A stretch of DNA of 7,522 nucleotides from Prevotellaceae bacterium (GTDB lineage: Bacteria > Bacteroidota > Bacteroidia > Bacteroidales > UBA932), in NCBI GenBank assembly GCA_031258755.1, contig JAIRMK010000136.1:1-7522 (forward strand), written 5' to 3'. The translations under genes and the position numbers were made by a program. Under the pieces are notes generated by a model. The model worked only from the letters and a program-made list of their open reading frames with translations. It was not told the DNA's origin and made no database searches. Below, in pieces: positions 1-7,112 of this stretch. Numbering within the stretch: position 1 is the first letter of the stretch; each line of letters starts with the position of its first letter.

Positions 1-3000
1 ATTTCACCGTTTGTGGTAGCGGCATATTTCGACAGTCCCAACAGGCAGTAGGCGGTGGTCTGCGTACTCATCCACACAGGCCTGTTCATCGTTTCGGAAA
101 TGCGTTTGGCCAACAAAAATGCATTTTCCCTGTCGTTGAGCAAAGTCAGTATCTCCAATATCATGGCTTCGTCGCGGGTGTGGCTACCGTAGGTTTCCGA
201 AGAACCGTCATACGCCGCCACAGATGTGGGGACGTCGTGAATAATATTTTTTGCCGTTTCGGGCTGCCCGGCCAGCAGGTAAGCGCCGGCCAACATCCAT
301 TTGGCCTGTTGTGAAATGTTGTTGCGTTCTTTCAGCCTGTTCATGGCGCTCAATTCCGGTTTTTTGGCCAGCGCCAGCACATAAAGCCGGTAGGCCTGTA
401 TAAAATCGCTTTGTGAAATTCTGTAGCGGCTGTTGTCTTCCGGCAGCCATTCTTTGGCGGCCTTTTGTTGCGCAGCTATCCAGTTCGCTTTCATGGCTTC
501 GGGAACGTGGTATCCTTTACGTTCGGCTTCAATCATAAAATGTCCGGCGTAGTTGTTTGTCCAGTTGCAGCTGTAGCCCGTTCCGCCCGGCCAATAGCTG
601 AAGTTACCATATACGGTGACGAAAAGTTTTAAGCGGTTTAAAGCCGATTTGATATTGTTTTCCGCCTGTGTCTTCTTTGCTTCGCTGAGGTCAACCACAT
701 CAGAGAGGTAAAGCTGCGGAAACGCGCCCGAAGTGGTTTGTTCCAAACACCCATGCGGGTAGCTGAGGAGGTAATTTAAGCGTTCGCCGAGGTTGAGCGG
801 CGGGATACTCGACACTTCTATTTCGGCCGTGTTGGTTCCTTCCATGCCCGGAAAATCTAACGCTATGGCGGCCGACTGGTTGCCGGAAATAATTTTCTCT
901 TCGCTGGTTACCACAGCGGGGTTGGAAGCGCGTACATCAATTTCAATGGTGTTCTCGGCTTTTTCATTGTGTGAGGTCGCCTTGATTTTCACGTTCCCGT
1001 ATCCTAATTTCTGCTTTGTGCGTATTTTGAAATACACCGTATTGTCGCCCGGTTTGTTGAAGGTGATATCTTTGCTTGATTCGCTCAGCACCTCGAACAT
1101 GTCGTTGGCCAGGAGTTCCACTTTTACGTTTTTCACGTGGTCTTCCATAGCGAATATGGTGGCCGGGAGCGAGACGGTTTCGCCGGGGCCAAGCACGCGC
1201 GGCAAAGTGGCCTGCACCATCAGCGGGCTACGTACCGGCGTGGTTTTTTCGGCGCTGCCGTATGCATATTTTGTTCCTGCAATGACCATGGTGCGTACGG
1301 AGCCTACATAGTCGCTTATCGTGAATTGATGTTCCGCCTTTTTCCCGGCTTTCAGGGTGAAGGGGCCTGCAAATTTTACTACCGGTTTGAAGCGGTTGGC
1401 TTTCGTGTTGTTCTTGTCCCGGCCGAATTCCCCATCGCCGCCGATGGCAAAGATTTGTTCGATTTTTCCGCCATAAGCGCCCATCACGAAGTTATAGACG
1501 TCCCAAGTGCGTATGCCCAGCGCTTGCCGTTTAAAGAAATAATCCCACGGATTGGGCGTTTTGAAATGCGTAAGGTCTAACAATCCGTCATCCACAATGG
1601 CCAGCGTGTAGCTCATTTCTTTATTGTTTTGTTCGCTTACCTGAATGGTAAAAGGCTCGTCGGGATGAATAACATCAGGGCTTTTGATGACAGGGTGGAG
1701 GCGCGTGTTGGGGTCTTCCACCATAATGGGGATTACGCCGTAAAGGCGGATGGGCAAGTCGTTCCCGGTTTGCGCATGGGGTTGTAACAGGGTGATGTGT
1801 ACATACACGTTCGGCGTCATGTCGGGCGTTGTGGCAATGGTAATGTCGGTTTTCCGGTCTTTACATTCTACCCAGAACGTCTGCAATATCCTTGAGCCTG
1901 TCTCCAAACTCACCAAAGCGCGGGCGTCGGCGGTGGAAGGGATGGAAATCCGCACATTTTCGCCCACATTATACTTTGCCTTGTCGGCGTTAAACGTTAG
2001 CATATTCGCGCTTTCCGACTGGTTGTCGCCGCGACCGTAATACCACCAGTCGATATATATCCGTTGCGACATGCGGTGTCCGCTTTTCCTGTCGATAACC
2101 TGCACCAGAAACATTCCCCATTCGGGCCGGTTAATCCTGAAATCGAAAGAACCTTTGCCGTCGGCGCCGGTGGTGAGCCGGGTCGAATATACTTTGTTCT
2201 GGTAGATGCTGTAGGTATAGTTGGCTATACTGTTGTTTGAGGACGACCACCACCAGCTCCAGTCGGTGCGGTAGATGTTGACTTCCACTTCCCTTCTTGC
2301 CGGCTCCCCTTTCTCGTTCACGGTAACCACATCGAAAACCTGGTCCTTGTCGGTTTCCAGCCGGTTGTAGTAGCCGTCGCCTTTCGGCGCTTTCAATCCC
2401 ACATACGACGAATAGGGCATAATGTTTACGGCAGCGTTGTCGATGCTGAAATCCCCGCTTTCCTCAAACACACGGATGTTCAGTGACGCCTGAAGCGCGC
2501 CCGGCATTTCGTCGTTGCTGTCGGTGGGGATAGTAAAGCGCATCACGCCACTTTCATTCAGGCGCCCGGTAAATGTTTTTTCCGCCGGACTGCTTTCCCT
2601 TTTGGTGACGTCTTCAAAATTGTAGTCCGGGAAATCTTTGAAAACCGTAGGCTGCGGAGTAAATCGTGCAGTAATATCGGCTTTTAATCCGGGCGCGTCA
2701 GCGCCGTGCAGCCATTTCACATCGAGCTCGCCGCCGATATTTTTACTTCCGGTAATCACGTCGTCATCCAACGTGGTATTAATCTTCAGGCGGTTTGGTT
2801 TGATGGTGGCTACCCTTATGGATTTATTAAAAGTGACGCCGCCTACAGTAACTCTGGCCTCCCATCGTCCGGTAGGCGCATCGGGGGTAGTGGCGCTTGG
2901 GAAAACGTATATCCTGTGGCCTTCCGCAGTGTGCACAATGCGATTTACCAATTGATTTTGCACGTTGTAAAGTTCAAACACCACCGGATGGTTTGACGGT

Positions 3001-4895
3001 AATGTTTCATTTACATCTTGCAATATGAACGACAGGAAAATAGTGTCGCCGGGGCGCCACACCTCCCGCTCTCCATAAATAAATCCGTTAATTCCTTTTT
3101 TTATTTCCACCCCTGCCACGTCAAAAGAGCTTAAAGAAAGGGATACGCCGTCGTCCACGCGCAAATAACTTTTCTGCTTGTCCTGTGTCGCCACAATCAC
3201 ATAGGGGCGCTCGTGGTGAATGAGGTGTACAATGCCTTCATTGTCGGTGCGGCCTTCGGTGATTTTTTGCTGTTGGTAATTATAGGCGGTTACGGTTATG
3301 CCGTTAAGCGGCTTGGTGGTGATTAGATCATTAACGGCCACCATCAAACCGGTGTTGCTTTCCCGCTTGGCAATCATGCCGAGATTGGTGGCAATTACAT
3401 TCTGTGTAATGAAACGGTTGTAGTTGTAGTAGGCGTCATGACAGGGGTTGTCCCGCTCGTACCAGTCGTAATAATAATAATCGTCGTCGTCCTCTTCTTC
3501 ATAATTGTCATTGTTCTCCGTCATATTTTCGCTCTCTTTCTCCGATCCCGCGCTGCCGGAGTTACATCCGTAGAGCGAATAGGAACGCTTGAAAGAAATA
3601 CGCACTTCGTAAATGGCGCCGGGCTCGAGCGTCATTATTTCGGCCAGGTCGAGCGAAAAAGTATTCCACTGATGAAGATTTACTTTTTTGCTTTCGCCCA
3701 ATTTGACGGTTGTGGAAACCACCGGCTTTCCTACACGCCGCAATTCTTTATTGTTGTCGAGATTATTGATTTGCAGGAATTGCAGGATGTTGTTTTCAAA
3801 AATGTGGTAAATGCGCACATCTACCGCGCTGAGGTTGATAGCTTGAAAAGGCAGGGTGAGGTTGGTGGAATTTGGCATCAACACGCCTTTGCCCGTCAGT
3901 CGAACGGCAGGTTTTGCATCTTCAAAAATGACGGTTTGGGTGTAGTCTTCCATCAATATTTTGCTCGATTTGCTTTTTAACCCTTCGCGGATTGTTATTT
4001 TAAAAGATTGGTTCGCAACCCCCGACAAGTAAATGTATAAATTATTGGCCACCGCATTAAATCGCGGCCTCACACTGCCGCCGAGTTGCACGTAGGCGTC
4101 GAATTTTTGACGGGCAAGCGGTTCAGAAAAAGTGCAAAGAATATATTGCTCCTGTGTATTTACTTTCACATCCAACACTTCAAATATATTCTCAACGGGG
4201 ATTCTAACAGTGTCGTTTTGTTTGTATGCATAGTTTATCGGATTGCCGTCCCAATACAGTATAATATTCGCCGGCTTGTCGCTTGTGACAATGTCATTAA
4301 TGTGGAATATATGTTTCTTCTCCGTTTGAAAGTGCTTCCACTGGATTTTTGTTTTTTGCCCGGCTACGGTAGCGGCAAGAACTTCTTCCAATTGATGCTG
4401 GTCAATATAATCGGCGGTTAATATTTCCCCTTTCAGCACATAGGTACCGGGACTTTCCTCATACTGTAATTCCAGCGGATCGATGTTTGTGATGAATGAC
4501 GGTTTGATGGTGGCGACGGAAAACTTGAATATTTTATTGTCGCCCTTGGCTTCATCAATAAGATTAGACACATGAAAAGAAACTTTATATACCTGATCGC
4601 TTTTTAATCTTTCTTTCGGACGAAATTCGATAGTCGTAGGCGTTAACCAATAGGCTTCGCCGGCTACGGAGGGCGAGAGGTCGAACAATTTTTTCTCGAT
4701 AGCGGCATTCTGTTCAAAATCGGTATGGTCTTGCGACAAACGAATTCTGATCGGGGCGTTAACAGAAATAACGCCTGAAGTATATGCACTGATGTAAGGA
4801 TTGTTGGGCACTTTGGCGGATTTTGGCGAAGTGTCGCATCCAGATAAGCTAAATATAGCCAATACAAAGACAATTATAGTGAAAGAATGTTTCAT
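1..4895 (-). CDS. Alpha-2-macroglobulin family lipoprotein, 3' end cut by window edge
   Basis: A single open frame gives at least 1631 residues from the ATG at 4895, and the C-terminus lies beyond position 1. An in-frame stop lies shortly upstream with no other ATG between, which supports this start. Residues 1-19 form a signal peptide ending in the lipobox LSGC, so Cys20 is the predicted lipidated residue, followed by Asp at +2. Family hallmarks appear in order: an MG2-type segment near residues 602-617 (YGEREVWRPGD), a bait/MG7 region around 960-1110 ending in VDDGLLDLTHF with TPNPW after it, an A2M domain around 1170-1260, and the thioester motif GCLEQ with Cys1383, which opens the thioester domain. 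In known bacterial homologues (e.g. E. coli YfhM) the protein sits in the envelope, traps attacking proteases by a conformational change and links to them through the thioester. It often neighbours the pbpC gene, which is not visible here. Residues about 458-490 form an odd low-complexity stretch (EEEDDDD then YYYY). Related proteins suggest roughly 200-300 residues are missing. Family assignment is firm; the trapping role is inferred. Confidence 0.95.
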   Translation of the reverse strand, partial: MKHSFTIIVFVLAIFSLSGCDTSPKSAKVPNNPYISAYTSGVISVNAPIRIRLSQDHTDFEQNAAIEKKLFDLSPSVAGEAYWLTPTTIEFRPKERLKSDQVYKVSFHVSNLIDEAKGDNKIFKFSVATIKPSFITNIDPLELQYEESPGTYVLKGEILTADYIDQHQLEEVLAATVAGQKTKIQWKHFQTEKKHIFHINDIVTSDKPANIILYWDGNPINYAYKQNDTVRIPVENIFEVLDVKVNTQEQYILCTFSEPLARQKFDAYVQLGGSVRPRFNAVANNLYIYLSGVANQSFKITIREGLKSKSSKILMEDYTQTVIFEDAKPAVRLTGKGVLMPNSTNLTLPFQAINLSAVDVRIYHIFENNILQFLQINNLDNNKELRRVGKPVVSTTVKLGESKKVNLHQWNTFSLDLAEIMTLEPGAIYEVRISFKRSYSLYGCNSGSAGSEKESENMTENNDNYEEEDDDDYYYYDWYERDNPCHDAYYNYNRFITQNVIATNLGMIAKRESNTGLMVAVNDLITTKPLNGITVTAYNYQQQKITEGRTDNEGIVHLIHHERPYVIVATQDKQKSYLRVDDGVSLSLSSFDVAGVEIKKGINGFIYGEREVWRPGDTIFLSFILQDVNETLPSNHPVVFELYNVQNQLVNRIVHTAEGHRIYVFPSATTPDAPTGRWEARVTVGGVTFNKSIRVATIKPNRLKINTTLDDDVITGSKNIGGELDVKWLHGADAPGLKADITARFTPQPTVFKDFPDYNFEDVTKRESSPAEKTFTGRLNESGVMRFTIPTDSNDEMPGALQASLNIRVFEESGDFSIDNAAVNIMPYSSYVGLKAPKGDGYYNRLETDKDQVFDVVTVNEKGEPARREVEVNIYRTDWSWWWSSSNNSIANYTYSIYQNKVYSTRLTTGADGKGSFDFRINRPEWGMFLVQVIDRKSGHRMSQRIYIDWWYYGRGDNQSESANMLTFNADKAKYNVGENVRISIPSTADARALVSLETGSRILQTFWVECKDRKTDITIATTPDMTPNVYVHITLLQPHAQTGNDLPIRLYGVIPIMVEDPNTRLHPVIKSPDVIHPDEPFTIQVSEQNNKEMSYTLAIVDDGLLDLTHFKTPNPWDYFFKRQALGIRTWDVYNFVMGAYGGKIEQIFAIGGDGEFGRDKNNTKANRFKPVVKFAGPFTLKAGKKAEHQFTISDYVGSVRTMVIAGTKYAYGSAEKTTPVRSPLMVQATLPRVLGPGETVSLPATIFAMEDHVKNVKVELLANDMFEVLSESSKDITFNKPGDNTVYFKIRTKQKLGYGNVKIKATSHNEKAENTIEIDVRASNPAVVTSEEKIISGNQSAAIALDFPGMEGTNTAEIEVSSIPPLNLGERLNYLLSYPHGCLEQTTSGAFPQLYLSDVVDLSEAKKTQAENNIKSALNRLKLFVTVYGNFSYWPGGTGYSCNWTNNYAGHFMIEAERKGYHVPEAMKANWIAAQQKAAKEWLPEDNSRYRISQSDFIQAYRLYVLALAKKPELSAMNRLKERNNISQQAKWMLAGAYLLAGQPETAKNIIHDVPTSVAAYDGSSETYGSHTRDEAMILEILTLLNDRENAFLLAKRISETMNRPVWMSTQTTAYCLLGLSKYAATTNGE

Positions 4896-4922
4896 GGTAA
4901 GCGGCAATGTTAAATTTATTTA

Positions 4923-4953
4923 CAAAGGTAAAAAAAGAATTTTGTTTATCAAT
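4923..4953 (-). promoter_or_regulatory. Bacteroidetes-type promoter of the A2M gene
   Basis: Read on the minus strand, TACCTTTG (4930 to 4923) matches the Bacteroidetes -7 consensus TAnnTTTG exactly. An ATTG (4953 to 4950) lies 19 bases upstream and matches the -33 TTTG box at 3 of 4 bases. The predicted start of transcription is about 4917, giving a leader of roughly 20 bases before the ATG at 4895. No Shine-Dalgarno is apparent, as is usual in this phylum. The -33 end overlaps the oppositely directed tRNA promoter. Confidence 0.75.
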
Positions 4954-4970
4954 AAAAATGATTACCTTTA
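4941..4970 (+). promoter_or_regulatory. Bacteroidetes-type promoter of tRNA-Pro
   Basis: TTTG at 4941-4944 and TACCTTTA at 4963-4970 are separated by 18 bases. They match the -33 (TTTG) and -7 (TAnnTTTG, 7 of 8 including the free positions) boxes of the Bacteroidetes housekeeping sigma factor. Transcription would begin a few bases before the tRNA 5' end at 4983, which fits a short tRNA leader. The site shares 4941-4953 with the divergent A2M promoter. Confidence 0.65.
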
Positions 4971-4982
4971 CACCCCTAAAAT

Positions 4983-5056
4983 CGGGGTGTGGCGCAGTTG
5001 GCTAGCGCACTTGCATGGGGTGCAAGGGGTCGTGTGTTCGAGTCACATCACCCCGA
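4983..5056 (+). tRNA. tRNA-Pro(GGG)
   Basis: A complete 74-base cloverleaf can be drawn. The acceptor CGGGGTG (4983-4989) pairs with CACCCCG (5049-5055), with discriminator A5056. The D stem is GCGC/GCGC (4992-4995 with 5005-5008). The anticodon stem is CTTGC/GCAAG (5010-5014 with 5022-5026) around loop ATGGGGT, giving anticodon GGG at 5017-5019. The T stem is GTGTG/CACAT around TTCGAGT (5037-5043). The C1:G72 pair with A73 is the known proline identity signature of bacterial tRNA-Pro. It would read CCC and CCU codons. The 3' CCA is not encoded. The gene lies between the A2M gene and an integrase, and its 3' part is the probable integration target. Confidence 0.97.
5037..5056. other. Candidate attL: 3' end of tRNA-Pro
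   Basis: The T-loop and 3' acceptor strand of the tRNA lie about 175 bases from the start of a complete tyrosine recombinase that points away from the tRNA. Elements of this family commonly cross over within the 3' half of a tRNA and restore the gene with their own copy, leaving a second copy of the 3' end at the far boundary. No second copy is visible in this window, so the exact core cannot be set. The limits given are an estimate from tRNA structure. Confidence 0.5.
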
Positions 5057-5060
5057 CAGG

Positions 5061-5110
5061 TTAAAGAATATCAAAGACAGTCAAAGCATGTCAAACACTG
5101 TCAAAGTGCA
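5061..5110. repeat. 10-bp-phased TCAAAG direct repeats, cluster 1
   Basis: Five hexamers begin exactly 10 bases apart: TTAAAG at 5061, TCAAAG at 5071, TCAAAG at 5081, TCAAAC at 5091 and TCAAAG at 5101. Several are preceded by G or TG, so the fuller unit is TGTCAAAG. About one unit per helical turn would place bound protein on one face of the DNA. The position directly beside the presumed attL and before the integrase suggests arm-type recombinase or excisionase sites, or operator iterons. The repeats are seen directly; the role is inferred. Confidence 0.8.
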
Positions 5111-5160
5111 GGAAAATAAACGGTTTCTGCGTTTTTTTTCTTCCGTGAAAAATAAAAAGT

Positions 5161-5190
5161 TGTCAAAAGTTGTCAAAGATTGTCATATTT
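5161..5190. repeat. TGTCAAA direct repeats, cluster 2
   Basis: TGTCAAAAGT (5161), TGTCAAAGAT (5171) and the weaker TGTCATATTT (5181) again lie at a 10-base period. The unit is the same as in the cluster about 60 bases upstream, but the two clusters are out of register by about 2 bases. This cluster covers the -33 region of the integrase promoter, so a protein bound here could repress or otherwise control int transcription. Confidence 0.7.
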
Positions 5191-5202
5191 GTGATACCTT
5201 TG
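5170..5202 (+). promoter_or_regulatory. Bacteroidetes-type promoter of the integrase gene
   Basis: TACCTTTG at 5195-5202 is an exact match to the -7 consensus TAnnTTTG. The best -33 candidate is TTG at 5170-5172, separated by 22 bases, a little longer than usual. Transcription would begin near 5209, leaving about 20 bases before the int ATG at 5231. The -33 part lies inside the second TGTCAAA cluster, which suggests regulation by the protein that recognises those repeats. Confidence 0.6.
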
Positions 5203-5239
5203 TGGCACTAACTTGATACCATGATACCGGATGGATACC
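5193..5239. repeat. GATACC direct repeats across the int start
   Basis: GATACC occurs four times within 47 bases: 5193-5198 (overlapping the -7 box), 5215-5220, 5223-5228 and 5234-5239 (inside the first int codons). Spacing is irregular (22, 8 and 11 bases between starts). The copies flank the likely transcription start and the start codon, so they could be an operator or a translational control element. Chance in a short region is also possible. Confidence 0.45.
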
Positions 5240-6433
5240 GCAAAGAAAGCAACATATAATATCGTTTACAATCGAAAAAATAAACTCAACAGTGATGGCA
5301 GAGCACTCATCCAAATAGTCGTCTATTTGCCAAGTCAAAAAAAACGGAAATTCCTGTCAACGGGTATTTATATCGCGCCTGGCGAGTGGGATGAGCAGAA
5401 TAAAAAAGTAAAAAAGAATAATCCCAGTTATATCGAAATTAATAGAATTATAAAGAACACTATTAATAGTATTGAAGAATATGAGTACAAAATAATAACG
5501 GAAAACAAAGTGTTTTCGCTTACGAAACTTGAAAATTATGTTTTCAAAAAGAATATCTCCACGTCTTCGTTTATTGACTTCTATGAAAATGAAATTAAAC
5601 TTAACCAATCAATAGAGCACAAAACTCGAAAAGAGCATAGATATACCTTATCGATTCTCTCAGAATTTCGACGCAATATCACGTTTAACGAAATAAATTA
5701 CCAACTGGCTCAAGAGTTCGACAACTGGATGCGCTCGATAAAGAAATTGTCACAAAATACCATTCATAAACATCACGAACATGTGAAACGTTTTCTCAAC
5801 CTTGCCACGCAAAAGGAAATATATGACGCCTCAAAGAGTTCGTATAAAAAGTTTATCTCAAGAAAAGTAGAATCAAACCGGGAGAACTTAACCGTCGAAC
5901 AAATCTTAGCCCTGGAGCAACTCATCATCCCTGAACAGCTCGATGAGTTACGAGAAGCTCGTGATATGTTCCTGTTCAGTTGTTACGCAGGGCTTCGTTA
6001 TTCGGATATGCAGGCACTCTCAAAGAGTAATGTCAGAAAAGACAGTGCCGGTAATATTTGTATTCGATTTCAGATGCAAAAAGTAGATCGGTATATTGAA
6101 TTACCATTGAATAGCCTTTTCGACGGAAAACCCGCAAAAATTCTCAAATATTACATGGATTTTGGTAAAGAGAAAATCTTCCCACAACACAGTAATCAAC
6201 AAATAAATAGGCTACTAAAAATCATAGCCGTGAGTGCAAATATCCGACATACCCGGCTGACATTCCACGTGGCCAGGCACACATTTGGCACCTTACTGGC
6301 CGAAAAGACACAGAATCCATACCTCGTCATGGATCTGATGGGGCATAATGACATCGACACATCAATGATTTATATACACCGCTCACAAGAACGTATCAAT
6401 CAGCAGCTCAGAAATGTTAAGTGGGATTTATAG
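5231..6433 (+). CDS. Tyrosine recombinase / site-specific integrase
   Basis: This 400-residue protein should catalyse integration and excision of the element at the adjacent tRNA-Pro. Residues about 8-65 form the N-terminal arm-DNA-binding domain typical of Bacteroidetes integrases (YNIVYNRK through GIYIAPGEWDE). Residues about 112-205 are the SAM-like core-binding domain. Residues about 218-395 are the catalytic domain. All catalytic residues are present: Arg256 (CYAGLRYSD), Lys284 (QMQKVDRY), His346 and Arg349 (TFHVARHTFG), His372 (LMGHNDI) and the nucleophile Tyr381 (MIYIHRS). The length is normal for the family and nothing is truncated, so it is probably active. The ATG at 5231 is the first possible start, because an in-frame TGA lies at 5222-5224. 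It is transcribed away from the tRNA. Its base composition is more A+T-rich than the A2M gene, in keeping with acquired DNA. Family assignment is firm; the target site is inferred from position. Confidence 0.97.
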   Translation: MDTAKKATYNIVYNRKNKLNSDGRALIQIVVYLPSQKKRKFLSTGIYIAPGEWDEQNKKVKKNNPSYIEINRIIKNTINSIEEYEYKIITENKVFSLTKLENYVFKKNISTSSFIDFYENEIKLNQSIEHKTRKEHRYTLSILSEFRRNITFNEINYQLAQEFDNWMRSIKKLSQNTIHKHHEHVKRFLNLATQKEIYDASKSSYKKFISRKVESNRENLTVEQILALEQLIIPEQLDELREARDMFLFSCYAGLRYSDMQALSKSNVRKDSAGNICIRFQMQKVDRYIELPLNSLFDGKPAKILKYYMDFGKEKIFPQHSNQQINRLLKIIAVSANIRHTRLTFHVARHTFGTLLAEKTQNPYLVMDLMGHNDIDTSMIYIHRSQERINQQLRNVKWDL

Positions 6434-6479
6434 TTTTAAATTTTATATTCGTGTCCTAAGAGTTTCATGTGATTTTATA

Positions 6480-7112
6480 TTATTGGAAGATGTATTTTTC
6501 GCAGTAAAAATTGTTTTTAATTTTCCTGTACTGATATTGAAGAATTTGGCTCTTGTACGGCAATCCGGTTTCACAAAAATATGAAAAGATTTGAAAGTTC
6601 CTAAATTTCAATACATTGCTACCATCAATACATTTATAAAGTTTCGGAAACAAACGAAGAGTGTCTGCTCCAGCTAATGCGGTATAATCAAAATACTTAT
6701 AGTAAAGTACAGCCACGTTATCATTATCAAAATCTTTGATACTATCAATTTTAACAATTGGAATTAAATTTAGGAATGGATACAATTCCTTAATTTCATC
6801 CTGCTTATGGCGGTTAACATAGAGTGTTGGTAATATCGAATAATAATCTTTGATGACATTTTTTCTAAAAAATATATTTTCCACCCGAACACTGTCTTGA
6901 CCATGATTTGGCAAATAATTGAACAGTTTCAATAAATTTTCTCCCAGTTGCCGCTTCTTAACATCATTTTCAGCGGAACGAATATCTAAAAGTAAATTAT
7001 TAACAGAAAATAGCCCACTCAGGCCAATTATAAGTAGTAACACCCACCATGCATGCCGTTTCACCATCGGTAACCACTGGTTAATATCAATTTCTTTGTC
7101 TTTTGTTTTCAT
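6480..7112 (-). CDS. Hypothetical single-pass membrane protein, 210 aa
   Basis: I do not recognise this family. The short N-terminus (residues 1-20) contains K18, R19 and H20 just before a hydrophobic segment at about 21-42 (WWVLLLIIGLSGLF). By the positive-inside rule this suggests a cytoplasmic N-terminus with the remaining ~165 residues outside the inner membrane. That part is rich in Tyr, Phe, Asn and Lys, has Cys at 161, 180 and 204, and shows no catalytic motif I can name. There is no signal-peptidase or lipobox site. Its ATG overlaps the stop of the upstream 73-aa gene (ATGA), indicating translational coupling. It is convergent with the integrase, with 46 bases between the two stops. 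The strong A+T richness fits mobile-element cargo. It could be an accessory envelope protein, a small effector or an immunity protein; none of these is supported beyond context. Confidence 0.75.
   Translation of the reverse strand: MKTKDKEIDINQWLPMVKRHAWWVLLLIIGLSGLFSVNNLLLDIRSAENDVKKRQLGENLLKLFNYLPNHGQDSVRVENIFFRKNVIKDYYSILPTLYVNRHKQDEIKELYPFLNLIPIVKIDSIKDFDNDNVAVLYYKYFDYTALAGADTLRLFPKLYKCIDGSNVLKFRNFQIFSYFCETGLPYKSQILQYQYRKIKNNFYCEKYIFQ

Noticed and set aside
793..1311. Plus-strand open frame of 172 codons, and similar ones at 1137-1580, 1750-2040, 2638-2996, 3438-3980 and 4086-4421
   Set aside because: All lie opposite the continuous A2M reading frame, which carries clear family motifs throughout. 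Their translations show no domain logic and have the look of antisense shadows.
5120..5146. Possible terminator after the tRNA (ACGG/CCGT arms with eight Ts at 5132-5139)
   Set aside because: The stem is only 4 bp, the loop is 19 bases, and the T run is inside the loop instead of after the stem. It does not resemble an intrinsic terminator.
4989..5216. Plus-strand open frame of 75 codons (or 42 codons from the ATG at 5088)
   Set aside because: The long form runs through the tRNA, and the remainder covers the phased repeats and the int promoter. The translation only reflects the repeats (repeated Val-Lys and Lys-Val).
5357..5608. Minus-strand open frame of 83 codons
   Set aside because: It lies entirely antisense to the integrase N-terminal half, which has convincing domains.
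6434..6482. Terminator or att-like signal between the convergent int and 210-aa genes, including a 9-base direct repeat TTTTATATT at 6441 and 6473
   Set aside because: I found no stable hairpin, and a short A+T-only repeat is expected by chance in such DNA.
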